Assembly (NCBI GenBank): GCA_017640665.1
Contig: JAEPQE010000002.1
Location: 124,001 to 188,000 of the forward strand
Length of the DNA: 64,000 bases
DNA from: Balneolaceae bacterium
GTDB taxonomy: Bacteria > Bacteroidota > Rhodothermia > Balneolales > Balneolaceae
Direction of reading: 5' to 3'
The notes under the pieces are model-generated. The model was not told the origin of the DNA. It made no database searches and was given only the letters and a program-made list of their open reading frames with translations. The position numbers and the translations under genes are program-made. Shown one piece after another: positions 1-10,004 of this stretch. Each line of letters starts with the position of its first letter. Position 1 is the stretch's first letter.

Positions 1-234
1 ACATTAGTTGGGTTAGAGCAAACCACAAATAGTATCCAGCTCCCCGATTTTGATGCAAAAGCTTACCCCAAACTCTGTTTAATTATGGGGAATGAGGTTA
101 CAGGTATTGATGATGACATACTGCCCTTTATTGATGAGTTTATTTCTATTCCCCAGTTTGGTCAAAAACATTCACTTAATGTTTCAGTGGCTGCAGGAGT
201 AATGCTCTATGCTTTGCTCGAAAAGCTGTGGTGA
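1..234 (+). CDS. SpoU/TrmH-family RNA 2'-O-methyltransferase, C-terminal part
   Basis: The reading frame is open from the first base and ends at TGA 232-234, so only about 77 C-terminal residues are present. They carry two SpoU (SPOUT) signatures: IMGNEVTGI, and IPQFGQKHSLNVSVAAG near the end. In the family these build the trefoil-knot SAM site, and enzymes of this type methylate ribose in tRNA or rRNA. The start and any substrate-specific N-terminal domain lie outside the window, so the substrate cannot be named. No terminator is visible before the next gene. Confidence 0.85.
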   Translation, partial: TLVGLEQTTNSIQLPDFDAKAYPKLCLIMGNEVTGIDDDILPFIDEFISIPQFGQKHSLNVSVAAGVMLYALLEKLW

Positions 235-325
235 AAATTTTAAAACAGTATTCCTTTCTTTAAAAAGACTATTGCCAAAAGTCAGAATCAGAGTATTTTA
301 AGCCGGAACTTAAAAAAAGGATATT

Positions 326-1882
326 ATGACATCAGGGCAATCTTCGAATTCAATCTTCAATACATTTCTGAACAAAATAGAAAAAGCAGGAAACAAGCTT
401 CCTGATCCTGCTATTTTGTTCTTTTATCTTATGGTTTTTGTTTGGATACTCTCCGCCATACTCGCTCCCATTGATTTTGGAGAAGTTCATCCACTTACAG
501 GAGCTGAACTTTCGGTAAACAACTTACTTACTGGAACAGCATTAGCAAATTTCTTTGCTACCATGACAACCACCTTTACCGGTTTTGCACCGCTCGGGAT
601 TGTTCTAGTAGCCATGCTTGGTGTTGGAGTAGCCGAAAACTCGGGATGGATTGATGCTGGGCTTAAAAAACTATTAAATGTTACTCCAAAATTCCTGCTA
701 ACTCCTATGCTTGTTCTCATAGCGATTGTTAGTCACACAGCAGCTGATGCGGGTTATATTCTTGTTATCCCTCTGGGCGGAGTTATTTTTTACGCTGCAG
801 GTCGCCATCCATTAGCGGGTATTGCTGCTGCTTTTGCGGGTGTAAGTGGTGGGTTTGCTGCCAATTTTATTCCTTCTGCTATCGATCCGTTAATCATGAG
901 TTTTACCCTTGAAGCAGCTCGTATTCTTGATCCTGAAATTGCCTTGAATCCATTGAATAATATTTACTTTACAGGACTCTCTTCTCTTTTGATTGTATCG
1001 GTTGGGTGGTTTGTTACGGATAAAATCGTTGAGCCAAGATTGGCTTCTTCTGTAGTAGATGGGGATGAGGAGGAAATGCCAAAAATGGAGAAGGTTTCAG
1101 ACAAAGAAAGCAAAGCATTCTGGCTAGGTCTTGGAGCTATGCTGATTGGTTTAGTAGGATTAATCATCTGGGCAATCCCGGAAAGTTCTGCTCTTCGCGG
1201 ACCTGATATGATAGATCCAGAGGTTAGTTCATTGACTTCTTTCAATGCTCCATTAATGCAAGCAATTGTTCCTTTGATTTTTGTATTCCTGTTGATTCCG
1301 GGCGTAGTTTACGGGATTGCTTCAGGAAAGTACAGTACCTCTAAAGATATGATCGATAATATGACCAAATCGATGCAAAGCATGGGATACTATATTGTGA
1401 TGGCTTTTTTCTGTGCGCTTTTTATTGATGCATTCTCAAGTTCAAATATCGGATTACTGGTTGCCTTAAAAGGAGCTAATTTCCTTCAGTCACTTGATCT
1501 TCCGGCTCAAATAACTATTGTAGGAATTATCATACTCAGTGGTTCAGTAAACCTCTTAGTTGGCTCTGCTTCCGCTAAATGGGCCTTGATAGCCCCGATC
1601 TTTGTACCAATGTTGATGCAGCTTGGAATCTCTCCTGATTTAACTCAGGCAGCGTACCGGGTCGGCGATTCCGTTTCGAATATCATAACTCCTCTTCTGC
1701 CATACTTCCCGCTTGTGGTCGTATTCTGCCAGCGATATGTGAAGAACACGGGAATTGGAACACTGATATCTATGATGCTCCCTTATTCCATTATTTTTGG
1801 AATAACCTGGACGATCTTCCTGCTCATTTACTGGTGGATTGGAATTCCATTAAGCTTTGAGGCAAGTTATTTCTACCCTTAA
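326..1882 (+). CDS. abgT: AbgT-family transporter (p-aminobenzoyl-glutamate type)
   Basis: This 518-residue inner-membrane protein is close to the usual length of the AbgT family (about 510). It has many hydrophobic segments with a hydrophilic loop around residues 240-265. The N-terminal stretch AGNKLPDPAILFFYL and the later GSASAKWALIAPIF and RVGDSVSNIITPL are typical of the family. Characterised members take up p-aminobenzoyl-glutamate or export sulfonamides, probably coupled to ions; the substrate here is unknown. AAAGGA just before the ATG acts as ribosome binding site. A TTG (272-274) and TATTTTA (294-300) 19 bases apart form a weak promoter candidate upstream. Confidence 0.88.
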   Translation: MTSGQSSNSIFNTFLNKIEKAGNKLPDPAILFFYLMVFVWILSAILAPIDFGEVHPLTGAELSVNNLLTGTALANFFATMTTTFTGFAPLGIVLVAMLGVGVAENSGWIDAGLKKLLNVTPKFLLTPMLVLIAIVSHTAADAGYILVIPLGGVIFYAAGRHPLAGIAAAFAGVSGGFAANFIPSAIDPLIMSFTLEAARILDPEIALNPLNNIYFTGLSSLLIVSVGWFVTDKIVEPRLASSVVDGDEEEMPKMEKVSDKESKAFWLGLGAMLIGLVGLIIWAIPESSALRGPDMIDPEVSSLTSFNAPLMQAIVPLIFVFLLIPGVVYGIASGKYSTSKDMIDNMTKSMQSMGYYIVMAFFCALFIDAFSSSNIGLLVALKGANFLQSLDLPAQITIVGIIILSGSVNLLVGSASAKWALIAPIFVPMLMQLGISPDLTQAAYRVGDSVSNIITPLLPYFPLVVVFCQRYVKNTGIGTLISMMLPYSIIFGITWTIFLLIYWWIGIPLSFEASYFYP

Positions 1883-1894
1883 TCCATTTACGAT

Positions 1895-1984
1895 CCATTG
1901 GGTGGCCGAGAAGTGATCTTATTGGGCAGTGCGAGAAATTCCGATTTGCAAAACCTGAGATCACTTCGCTACGCTCGTGAATGG
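1895..1984. repeat. imperfect palindromic intergenic repeat
   Basis: The 193-base gap between the transporter and metG holds an imperfect palindrome. A 10-base arm at 1910-1919 (GAAGTGATCT) pairs perfectly with 1958-1967, and outer CCATT (1895-1899) pairs with AATGG (1980-1984). Its right arm reads GATCACTTCGCTACGCTCGTGA, close to the right arm of the palindrome at 63121-63192. The similarity suggests one dispersed repeat family. No gene is seen here; the rest, 1985-2075, is AT-rich and probably holds the metG promoter. Confidence 0.55.
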
Positions 1985-2075
1985 TGAAACTAATTCAAAA
2001 TTCAATAATTCAGCATTCATAATTCTCTTCACCTTTGTTTATCTTCGGGTCTTATAAAAGGATTTTAGATTATAG

Positions 2076-4109
2076 ATGGCAGACAAAAAGAGAATTTTAG
2101 TTACTTCGGCACTTCCCTATGCAAATGGTCCACTCCATTTAGGACATTTAGCCGGAGCGTATTTAACCGCAGATTTATATGTTCGCTACAAACGTCTTGT
2201 TGGAGATGATGTCGTGTATATATGCGGATCAGACGAACACGGAGTTCCAATAACTATCGCAGCAGAAAAAGAAGGTGTTTCTCCACAGGATATTGTAGAT
2301 CGATATCATGAGATGAATAAGAAGGTGTTTGAAGATTTTGGAATTTCCTTCGACTACTATGGCCGTACCAGTTCGAAAGTTCATCACCAGACGTCACAGG
2401 AAATTTTTACTCATCTGAATGAAAAAGGCTTCTTTCGGAAAAAAACCGAGCAGCAGCTTTATGACGCTAAATCAGATATGTTCCTCCCAGATCGATATGT
2501 GAAAGGAACATGCCCTAATTGTAGTTTTCCAGAGGCTTATGGAGATCAATGTGAGAACTGTGGTACATCACTCTCGCCTACTGAATTGATCAATCCAATC
2601 AGTGCGCTTTCCGGTGAAGTTCCTGAGCTCAAAGAAACCGAGCATTGGTATATGCCTTTGGGCGATGTTCAGCCTAAGTTCGAAAAATGGCTGGAAACAC
2701 GCGAGGGCTGGAAGCCAAATGTGATGGGTCAGGTTAAAAGCTGGCTTAAGGATGGACTTTCAGACCGTGCAGCCACTCGTGACCTAAGCTGGGGAGTACC
2801 TGTACCATTAGATGAAGCTCAGGGAAAAGTACTTTATGTCTGGTTTGATGCTCCGATCGGGTATATCTCCGCAACCAAAGAATGGGCTCAGAAGCAAGGG
2901 AATCCTGATGCCTGGAAGAAGTATTGGCAGGATCAGGAAACTGAATTATATCACTTTATAGGAAAGGATAATATTGTATTCCATTGCATCATGTTTCCTA
3001 TCGTTTTGATGGAGCATGGAGACTATGTACTTCCGAAGAATGTACCAGCGAACGAGTTTCTCAATCTTGAAGGAAAGAAACTATCTACTTCACGCGGTTG
3101 GGCGGTTTGGTTACATGAGTATCTCGAAGATTTCGAGCCTGATTTATTGCGTTACGCGCTAGGCTCTACCCTTCCCGAAAGCAAAGATTCAGATTTTTCC
3201 TGGAAGGATTTTCAAGCCCGTGTAAATAATGAGCTCGCTGCCGTATTGGGGAACTTTGTTAACCGCTCACTTACTTTTACTGATAAATTTGCTGATGGAA
3301 AAGTCCCTGAACTAGTTGACCCAACCGAAACAGATTCTGAAGCACTGGGATCCATTGTTAAGCAAAAAAAGAAAGTAACGGCAGCTTTTGAAGCATTCCG
3401 TTTTAAAGAAGCAATTTCAGAAAGTATTAATCTGGCCAGAGCCGGAAACAAGTACTTCACTGAAACTGAACCCTGGAAAACCCGGAATGAAAACCCACAG
3501 GCATGTAATAATACGTTATATGTAAGCCTCCAGATTTGTGCGGCGTTATCTATGCTGATGGAGCCTGTACTTCCTGCTTCAATGAAGAAATTAAGGAATC
3601 AGCTGAAAGTAGCTGAAGGACTTAGTTGGGATGAAATAAACGACTTTATGCTAACTTCAGGTACTGATGTTGAAGTTGGTGAAGTATTATTTAATAAAGT
3701 AGAAGACTCAGACATCGAAAAACAAATACAGAAATTGGAAGAACGAGCAGAAACAAACGATCCGGTATCCAAATTCCCAAAATTAAAGGAGAATATTGGC
3801 TTTGAAGATTTCATGAAACTTGATTTACGAGCTGGTCAAATCTTATCAGCAGAGAAAATCAAGAAATCAGACAAGCTCCTTAAACTTCAAGTCGATTTAG
3901 GACTGGAAAAAAGAACCATCGTTTCAGGTATCGCCAAGCATGTTGACATAGACTCCTTGAAAGGGCAAAAAGTATGCGTTGTGGCTAACCTCGCACCTAA
4001 AAAATTGATGGGTGTTGAAAGTCAGGGTATGATTCTAATGGCCGAGGATGCGGAAGGAAATTTAAAATTTGCTGAAACAACTGCCGAAGCGGGTAGCACC
4101 ATCACCTGA
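2076..4109 (+). CDS. metG: methionyl-tRNA synthetase
   Basis: This class I aminoacyl-tRNA synthetase charges tRNA-Met in the cytoplasm. At 677 residues it has the full bacterial layout. The HIGH motif is HLGH at residues 21-24. A zinc knuckle with two CxxC pairs (CPNC and CENC) lies around residues 145-165. The KMSKS loop is KLSTS at 335-339, a variant I recall from Bacteroidota-type enzymes. The C-terminal 100 residues form the dimerising tRNA-binding OB domain (DLRAGQILSAEKI ... ANLAPKKLMGVESQGMIL). The stop is one base before the ATG of the debranching enzyme, so the two genes are probably cotranscribed. Confidence 0.97.
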   Translation: MADKKRILVTSALPYANGPLHLGHLAGAYLTADLYVRYKRLVGDDVVYICGSDEHGVPITIAAEKEGVSPQDIVDRYHEMNKKVFEDFGISFDYYGRTSSKVHHQTSQEIFTHLNEKGFFRKKTEQQLYDAKSDMFLPDRYVKGTCPNCSFPEAYGDQCENCGTSLSPTELINPISALSGEVPELKETEHWYMPLGDVQPKFEKWLETREGWKPNVMGQVKSWLKDGLSDRAATRDLSWGVPVPLDEAQGKVLYVWFDAPIGYISATKEWAQKQGNPDAWKKYWQDQETELYHFIGKDNIVFHCIMFPIVLMEHGDYVLPKNVPANEFLNLEGKKLSTSRGWAVWLHEYLEDFEPDLLRYALGSTLPESKDSDFSWKDFQARVNNELAAVLGNFVNRSLTFTDKFADGKVPELVDPTETDSEALGSIVKQKKKVTAAFEAFRFKEAISESINLARAGNKYFTETEPWKTRNENPQACNNTLYVSLQICAALSMLMEPVLPASMKKLRNQLKVAEGLSWDEINDFMLTSGTDVEVGEVLFNKVEDSDIEKQIQKLEERAETNDPVSKFPKLKENIGFEDFMKLDLRAGQILSAEKIKKSDKLLKLQVDLGLEKRTIVSGIAKHVDIDSLKGQKVCVVANLAPKKLMGVESQGMILMAEDAEGNLKFAETTAEAGSTIT

Positions 4110-4110
4110 T

Positions 4111-6141
4111 ATGCCTTTAACCTCTCCTTCTGCTACTGTAAAAGAACTTCAGTTTGATAATTATCAACTTGGGTATACTATTCTTGATAAGGGAATTGTA
4201 TTCCGTCTTTTTGCTCCACAGGCTGATGAAGTAATTCTCGAAGTATTTGATCATTATGAACAAACTTCAGGATCCCGATTTAAGATGACCAAGGATGAAA
4301 AGGGAATCTGGAATTACCATCACACTACAGGTAGGATGCTCGGTAAATGGTATGGCTATTCTCTTCACAAAAACGAAGAATCGTTATTTTTTGAACAAAC
4401 TGAGTATCTAATTGCCGATCCTTGGAGTAAACATGTAACTTCAAGAAATCACTATCTCGGGTTTGCCAAGACAAAGATTATAGAGGAGAAAGCATTCGAC
4501 TGGGAAGGCGATGATTTTTTAGCACCAAAAGATCCCAGAGATTTGGTGATTTATGAGACACATATTAAAGATATGGTCGCCCATCCTTCTGCTAAAACGT
4601 ATGTTCAGGGGATTTATAATGATTTCCGCGAAGCTGAAGTCGGGGGCATCAATTACCTTAAGACCCTTGGGGTTAACGCGGTTGAATTTCTTCCGCTCCA
4701 GAAGTTTGCATACTACGAGCCTCCCTTCAATGAAAAAATAGAAGGTGGATTAACCAACACATGGAATCTTTATGCAAGGAATTATTGGGGCTATATGACA
4801 TCCTTCTTCTTTGCTCCGGAAACAATTTATGCGTCTGATGCTACTTTAGAAGAAAAAGAAATCATCGGGCGAACTGACGCTGCCTCTGCTGAATTGAAGG
4901 AATTGGTTAAAGCACTTCATAAAGAAGAAATAACCGTGATTATGGATGTGGTATATAATCATGCTTCTCAATACGACCTTAATCCTCTAAAGTACACGGA
5001 TAAGGGACACTACTTCAGAACTAATGAGTTGGGCCAATACTTAAACGATAGTTGGACAGGCAACGATATAGAAACTCAAACCGAGTACTCCAGAAAACTA
5101 ATTGTAGAGTCAATAAAATATTGGATGACTGAATATCATATTGATGGATTCAGATTCGATCTTGCCGGTATTCTTGATTGGGAGACTGTTGATCTGATTA
5201 AGAAAGAAGCTCAGAAAATAAATCCAAATGTGATATTAATTGCTGAGCCTTGGGGCGGTGAATATAAACCAGCGGGCTTTTCTGATCATGGCTGGGCTTC
5301 CTGGAATGACAGAATTAGAAATGGGTTAAAGGGATACGACCCTGTTTTCAATAAGGGCTTCATTTTAGGAGAATGGAGTCACGGCACTACCCGTTTTGCT
5401 TTAGAAAATTTTATCCGCGGAACACTTGAAAGCGCTGAACATGGATTGTTTAATAGTTCTAAAGATTCGGTCAATTATATTGAAAGTCATGATGGCTATA
5501 CTCTTGGCGATTTTATCCGAATAGCGCTAAATCCCGCAAAGAAAGAAAAAGTATTCAAAAAGAAATCAGTATCAACCAAGCTCACAAAAAAGGAACTGAA
5601 AGTCGCAAAACTGGGTGCTTTGAGTTTATTTGTGAGCCAAGGCATTACCATGATTCATGCCGGCCAGGAATGGGCTCGTGCAAAAGTAATAACTGATCAC
5701 ACAGGTAAAGATCCAAACGCCGGGAAATTGGATCATGATAGCTATAACAAAGATAATGGGACCAACTGGCTCAATTTTAATGAGATCAAACTCAACCAGG
5801 AATTGTTTGATTATTACCTTGGATTAATTGAGTTACGTAAATCAAGTCCTGCCCTTCGTAAGGCAAAGCCAGAAGAAATCGTTTTTAAAGTATACAAAGA
5901 TCCACTGCATATTACGTTCTCAGTTGAAGGAATATCGAGTGGCGATTCCTATGATTATTTCATCTCTTTGAATGCAAATACTAAATCGGATCACGAAATT
6001 GATCTCCCAAAAGGAAGTTGGGAAGTCGTCGCTGACGGCAAACAGGTAGACAGTTCTGGTATAAATCGTATACAAAAAGTATACAATGTAGCAGCTTCGT
6101 CAAGTGTTGTATTAAGAAAGTTGCGTGTGAGCCCGTCTTAA
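4111..6141 (+). CDS. pulA: pullulanase-type alpha-glucan debranching enzyme (GH13)
   Basis: This enzyme hydrolyses alpha-1,6 branches in glycogen or pullulan-type glucans. An N-terminal CBM48-like region (FRLFAPQADEVILEVF) is followed by the GH13 barrel. The nucleophile is D350 (DGFRFD), the acid/base E379 (IAEPWGG), and the third carboxylate D461 (IESHDG). VMDVVYNH is barrel motif I, and NYWGYMTSFFFAPE is the pullulanase-like NWGY motif. I chose ATG 4111, one base after the metG stop, rather than the upstream ATG at 4069 inside metG, because the domain begins after it. There is no signal peptide, so it is probably cytoplasmic and acts on stored glycogen. Confidence 0.88.
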   Translation: MPLTSPSATVKELQFDNYQLGYTILDKGIVFRLFAPQADEVILEVFDHYEQTSGSRFKMTKDEKGIWNYHHTTGRMLGKWYGYSLHKNEESLFFEQTEYLIADPWSKHVTSRNHYLGFAKTKIIEEKAFDWEGDDFLAPKDPRDLVIYETHIKDMVAHPSAKTYVQGIYNDFREAEVGGINYLKTLGVNAVEFLPLQKFAYYEPPFNEKIEGGLTNTWNLYARNYWGYMTSFFFAPETIYASDATLEEKEIIGRTDAASAELKELVKALHKEEITVIMDVVYNHASQYDLNPLKYTDKGHYFRTNELGQYLNDSWTGNDIETQTEYSRKLIVESIKYWMTEYHIDGFRFDLAGILDWETVDLIKKEAQKINPNVILIAEPWGGEYKPAGFSDHGWASWNDRIRNGLKGYDPVFNKGFILGEWSHGTTRFALENFIRGTLESAEHGLFNSSKDSVNYIESHDGYTLGDFIRIALNPAKKEKVFKKKSVSTKLTKKELKVAKLGALSLFVSQGITMIHAGQEWARAKVITDHTGKDPNAGKLDHDSYNKDNGTNWLNFNEIKLNQELFDYYLGLIELRKSSPALRKAKPEEIVFKVYKDPLHITFSVEGISSGDSYDYFISLNANTKSDHEIDLPKGSWEVVADGKQVDSSGINRIQKVYNVAASSSVVLRKLRVSPS

Positions 6142-6184
6142 AATATTTTACCCCGATATAAAATCAATTAATGGAGGAAATCTC

Positions 6185-7531
6185 TTGGCTGTAACATCAT
6201 CTTCAGAACGCGGATCCTGGAACTCAAAACTAGGTTTCATTTTAGCCGCAGCAGGTTCAGCGGTTGGGCTTGGAAATATTTGGGGGTTCCCCACTAAAGT
6301 TGCTACCGAGGGTGGCGGGGCTTATCTGGTTATTTATTTGCTTTGCACCTTTTTAATCGGTTTCCCGGTTATGGTTGCAGAACTTTCTATTGGTCGTAAG
6401 TCCGGTAAAAACCCGGTTGGTGCTTTCAAAGCACTTTCCTCTAACAAATTTTTTCCGCTTGTAGGTCTTTGGGGAGTAATTTGCGGAGTCATGATCCTTT
6501 CTTTCTACACCGTTATTGCAGGTTGGGCATTTGGATATGCTTTCGAAGAGATTTTCTATTATTTAGGATGGGATGCGGCGGCAGCATGGTTAACCGATAC
6601 AGGAAATGGTCCCAAAAATGCACTTATTGCATCTGTTTTTATGTTGGGAACCATCAAAATTATAACAGGTGGCGTAAGTAATGGAATTGAAAAAGCTACC
6701 AAAACCATGATGCCAATGTTAATTGGTATTATCGTAATAATGATCGGGTATGTACTCACACAGCCGGGTGCATCCGAAGGAGTAAAAGAATACTTACTCC
6801 CTGACTTCAGTCGCATTAACGCAGGGTTGATATTCTCAGCAATGGGTCAGGCCTTCTTTTCACTTTCTTTGGGGATGGGAGCTTTAATCACTTACGGATC
6901 TTATCTCAGTAAAAAAGAAAATATTCCTCAGGCTGCGGCATTCGTAACTCTTGCAGATGTTGGGATCGCTTTCCTTGCAGGTTTAATGATTATACCCGCA
7001 ATGTATGTTGCTCAGGCAGCTGGAATTGAAATCTTCGTTGGAGATCAGCTCGCTTCAAGTACAGATCTTGTTTTTCAGATTTTACCTGCATTGTTTCACA
7101 CCATTGGCGGAGCAGTTGGGCTGATTCTTGGAGTTGTTTTCTTTCTCCTTCTAAGTATCGCTGCACTTACCTCCACTATTTCCCTGCTAGAGGTACCTGT
7201 TGCATTTGTGATTGATGAATATTCTGTCCCTCGAAAAAAAGCGGCCTATGGAGTTGGATTAGGTATTTTAGTGATTTCCATCATCATTTCTTTTAACCCC
7301 GCTCTGATTGGAACCTTTGATAGTATTTTTAATAATCTCGGGCTACCTATCGGTGGATTACTGATGTGTATTTTCGTCGGTTTTGTGTGGAAAACAGACT
7401 CAGCGCTTTCAGAAATGGAACATGGGTTCGAAGGGATCAAACAGACGCTTTTTGCAAAAGTCTGGCCGGTATTTATATGGATAATTTGTCCTGCAGCCAT
7501 TGCTTACAACATCATAAGCAATTTCCTGTAA
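6185..7531 (+). CDS. sodium-dependent transporter, neurotransmitter:sodium symporter family
   Basis: This 448-residue polytopic inner-membrane protein has the NSS (LeuT-fold) opening: GFILAAAGSAVGLGNIWGFP, the unwound helix 1 that binds sodium and substrate. Helix 6 carries FFSLSLGMGALITYGSY, also typical. Family members import amino acids or similar compounds with Na+. The substrate cannot be read from sequence. The start is TTG at 6185, supported by GGAGG at 6173-6177 seven bases upstream and by the lack of an ATG before the conserved first helix. A second NSS gene lies at 43427-44917, in a different branch. Confidence 0.9.
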   Translation: MAVTSSSERGSWNSKLGFILAAAGSAVGLGNIWGFPTKVATEGGGAYLVIYLLCTFLIGFPVMVAELSIGRKSGKNPVGAFKALSSNKFFPLVGLWGVICGVMILSFYTVIAGWAFGYAFEEIFYYLGWDAAAAWLTDTGNGPKNALIASVFMLGTIKIITGGVSNGIEKATKTMMPMLIGIIVIMIGYVLTQPGASEGVKEYLLPDFSRINAGLIFSAMGQAFFSLSLGMGALITYGSYLSKKENIPQAAAFVTLADVGIAFLAGLMIIPAMYVAQAAGIEIFVGDQLASSTDLVFQILPALFHTIGGAVGLILGVVFFLLLSIAALTSTISLLEVPVAFVIDEYSVPRKKAAYGVGLGILVISIIISFNPALIGTFDSIFNNLGLPIGGLLMCIFVGFVWKTDSALSEMEHGFEGIKQTLFAKVWPVFIWIICPAAIAYNIISNFL

Positions 7532-7536
7532 TTAAC

Positions 7537-7567
7537 TTGTTATCGAAAGCGGGGCGCTGTATTTTTG
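7537..7567 (+). promoter_or_regulatory. Bacteroidota-type promoter before efp
   Basis: TTG at 7537-7539 is separated by 20 bases from TATTTTTG at 7560-7567. This matches the known Bacteroidota housekeeping consensus (-33 TTG, -7 TAnnTTTG) without mismatch in the fixed positions. It lies 27 bases upstream of the efp ATG. It probably drives efp-accB-accC-gcvH and possibly guaA. Confidence 0.6.
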
Positions 7568-7594
7568 CGCAACTAAAAACGGAGATTATTCTTA

Positions 7595-8164
7595 ATGGCT
7601 AAAGTATCTACATCAGATTTCAGAAATGGAATGGTTCTGAATATGGATGGCGAATTATACTCAATTACAGAGTTTCAACATGTTAAGCCTGGAAAAGGGC
7701 CAGCATTTGTCCGAACCAAACTAAAAGGCATTATTAATGGTAAAAACATTGACAAAACCTGGAGATCAGGTGAAAACTCTGAAGCCGTTCGTGTTGAAAA
7801 TCGTGATTATCAATATTTATATAATGATGGCACGATGTACTATTTCATGAATAACAGCACCTACGAGCAAATACCTATTGCTCCGCATCAGGTAGAACGT
7901 CAGGATTTCCTTATTGAAGGACAGACATGTAACGTTTTATTTAACGCAGATGACGAGCAGGTACTTTATGCCGAGCCACCAGATCACCTAATTCTTACTG
8001 TAGCCCAAACCGACCCTGGAGTTAAAGGTGACACTGCACAAGGCGGATCAAAACCTGCTACTCTTGATTCAGGAGCTGTGGTAAATGTGCCTTTATTCAT
8101 TTCTGAAGGCGAACAAATTAAAGTTGATACCCGAACCGGAACCTATATTGAACGAGCTAAATAA
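7595..8164 (+). CDS. efp: elongation factor P
   Basis: EF-P binds between the P and E sites of the ribosome and relieves stalling at polyproline stretches. The 189-residue protein has the three-domain length of the family. The conserved loop KPGKGPAFVR places K34 at the tip, where some bacteria modify lysine. The C-terminal signature VDTRTGTYIERA is present. It is followed seven bases later by accB, a common neighbour pairing in bacteria, and the two are probably cotranscribed from the promoter at 7537-7567. No modification enzyme (EpmA/EpmB or EarP) is seen in the window. Confidence 0.97.
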   Translation: MAKVSTSDFRNGMVLNMDGELYSITEFQHVKPGKGPAFVRTKLKGIINGKNIDKTWRSGENSEAVRVENRDYQYLYNDGTMYYFMNNSTYEQIPIAPHQVERQDFLIEGQTCNVLFNADDEQVLYAEPPDHLILTVAQTDPGVKGDTAQGGSKPATLDSGAVVNVPLFISEGEQIKVDTRTGTYIERAK

Positions 8165-8171
8165 TTGAATT

Positions 8172-8642
8172 ATGGATTTAAAACAGATTAAAAAGATTCT
8201 AGACTTAATTGCTGAAAGTGAAGTTGATGAGGTTTCCATTGAGGAAGGCGATTTCAAAATTAAGGTGAAGAAAACTGGAACTGTAGAGCAGGTTACTTAT
8301 ACTCAGCCAATGGTACATGCCGCACCCGCTGCTGCTCCACAACCAACAGCGCCAGCCCCTGCTGCTCAGGAAAGCAGTGAATCGGCAAAACCAGCTGCTA
8401 CCGGAGACACTGTGAAGTCTCCAATTGTGGGCACCTTTTATGAAGCTTCATCACCGGACTCTGATCCTTTTGTAAAAGTTGGGGATAAAGTAAGCAAAGG
8501 TGATACACTTTGCATTATCGAAGCAATGAAGATTATGAACGAAATTGAAGCTGAGTTCAGTGGAACAGTTCAGGAAATTCTTGTTTCTGATGCCACCCCG
8601 GTTGAATTTGACCAACCTCTATTTACCATTAAAAAAGACTAA
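8172..8642 (+). CDS. accB: acetyl-CoA carboxylase biotin carboxyl carrier protein
   Basis: This 156-residue protein carries the biotin that is carboxylated by AccC and then passed to the carboxyltransferase, the first step of fatty acid synthesis. An N-terminal AccC-interaction region is followed by an Ala/Pro-rich flexible linker (about residues 45-75) and a C-terminal biotinyl domain. The biotin-accepting lysine is K120 in EAMKIMNE. It lies between efp and accC with gaps under 10 bases, consistent with one transcript. Confidence 0.97.
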   Translation: MDLKQIKKILDLIAESEVDEVSIEEGDFKIKVKKTGTVEQVTYTQPMVHAAPAAAPQPTAPAPAAQESSESAKPAATGDTVKSPIVGTFYEASSPDSDPFVKVGDKVSKGDTLCIIEAMKIMNEIEAEFSGTVQEILVSDATPVEFDQPLFTIKKD

Positions 8643-8651
8643 GCGGCTTTC

Positions 8652-10004
8652 ATGTTTAAAAAAGTACTGATTGCCAACCGAGGCGAAATAGCATTACGAA
8701 TTATTCGTACCTGTAGAGAATTAGGTATTAAAACTGTTGCTGTATACTCTACTGCCGATGCAGATAGCCTTCACGTAAAATTTGCAGATGAAGCTGTTTG
8801 CATTGGACCTCCCTCCGGTAAAGAAAGCTACCTTAAAATTCAGAGTATTTTAGCTGCTGCAGAAATAACTGCTGCTGAAGCCATTCACCCCGGGTATGGA
8901 TTTTTAGCAGAAAACGCAGAATTCTCACGGATATGTGGTGAACATGATATTAAGTTTATCGGGCCTTCACCTCACGCTATTAACTCAATGGGAGATAAAG
9001 CGGTAGCAAAGGCAACTATGATAAAAAATAAAGTACCGGTTGTTCCCGGTAGTGATGGCGTAGTTGAAAGTTACGAAGATGCCAAAAAAGTATGTGAGGA
9101 AATCGGCTTCCCGGTAATCATTAAAGCTTCTGCCGGTGGTGGTGGCCGTGGTATGCGTGTGGTTCTGGAGGAATCAGAGCTTAAAAAGAATTACGAAATG
9201 TGTCGTAATGAAGCTGAGTCTGCATTCAATAACCCGGAAGTTTATATCGAGCGTTTTGTACAGAACCCTCATCACGTTGAAATTCAGGTATTAGCAGACC
9301 AACATGGAAATGCAATGCACCTGGGAGAGCGGGATTGCTCATTACAACGCAGGCACCAAAAGATTCTGGAAGAAGCCCCATCTCCTTTAGTTACCCCCGA
9401 ACTCCGCGCTAAGATGGGTGAAGCTGCGGTTAATGCTGCGCTTTCTGTGAATTATGAAGGCGCTGGAACCGTGGAGTTTTTAGTTGATGATGATTTGAAC
9501 TTCTACTTCATGGAGATGAATACCCGAATTCAGGTAGAACACCCCGTTACCGAAGAGGTTACCGGTTACGATCTTATCGAAGAGCAGCTCAAAATTGCTT
9601 ATGGAGAAAGCATAAAAGATTATAAAGTTGAAATTGAAGGTCATTCTATTGAGTGTAGAATCAATGCAGAAGATCCGGAACATGGATTCCGACCTTCGGC
9701 TGGTGAAATTACAGTCTTCCACCCGCCGGGTGGACACGGGGTACGTTTGGATACCCATGCCTATTCAGGTTATCGCATACCTCCTTTTTATGATTCTATG
9801 ATCGCAAAATTAATTGTGACTGCGCCTACCCGCGAACTTGCAATCCGGAAAATGAAGCGAGCTTTAGAAGAGTTTATCATCGAAGGAATTAAAACTACGA
9901 TTCCCTATCACATTCAACTAATGGACGATCCAAATTTTAACAAAGGATCAGTTTCCACTAAATACTTAGAAACATCATTCGAATTTAAACCGGAGGCAAA
10001 ATAA
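8652..10004 (+). CDS. accC: acetyl-CoA carboxylase biotin carboxylase subunit
   Basis: AccC carboxylates the biotin of AccB using ATP and bicarbonate. The 450-residue protein has the normal length and the three ATP-grasp parts: N-terminal [16 protein letters not shown], the glycine-rich ATP loop [14 protein letters not shown], and the metal/biotin region [14 protein letters not shown]. The TAA stop overlaps the gcvH ATG by one base, so gcvH is probably translationally coupled to it. AccA and AccD are not in the window. Confidence 0.98.
   Translation: MFKKVLIANRGEIALRIIRTCRELGIKTVAVYSTADADSLHVKFADEAVCIGPPSGKESYLKIQSILAAAEITAAEAIHPGYGFLAENAEFSRICGEHDIKFIGPSPHAINSMGDKAVAKATMIKNKVPVVPGSDGVVESYEDAKKVCEEIGFPVIIKASAGGGGRGMRVVLEESELKKNYEMCRNEAESAFNNPEVYIERFVQNPHHVEIQVLADQHGNAMHLGERDCSLQRRHQKILEEAPSPLVTPELRAKMGEAAVNAALSVNYEGAGTVEFLVDDDLNFYFMEMNTRIQVEHPVTEEVTGYDLIEEQLKIAYGESIKDYKVEIEGHSIECRINAEDPEHGFRPSAGEITVFHPPGGHGVRLDTHAYSGYRIPPFYDSMIAKLIVTAPTRELAIRKMKRALEEFIIEGIKTTIPYHIQLMDDPNFNKGSVSTKYLETSFEFKPEAK

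Noticed and set aside
2028-2047. CACCTTTG and TATCTTCG as promoter elements for metG
   Set aside because: Each has one mismatch to TAnnTTTG and no TTG lies about 20 bases upstream.
4069-4110. Upstream start of the debranching enzyme gene inside metG
   Set aside because: The frame extends 14 codons into the metG tail, but the ATG at 4111 is one base past the metG stop and the CBM48-like domain starts after it.
6185-7531. Recent duplication with the NSS gene at 43427-44917
   Set aside because: The two share only family motifs; lengths and helix 1 sequences differ strongly, so they are distant paralogues.
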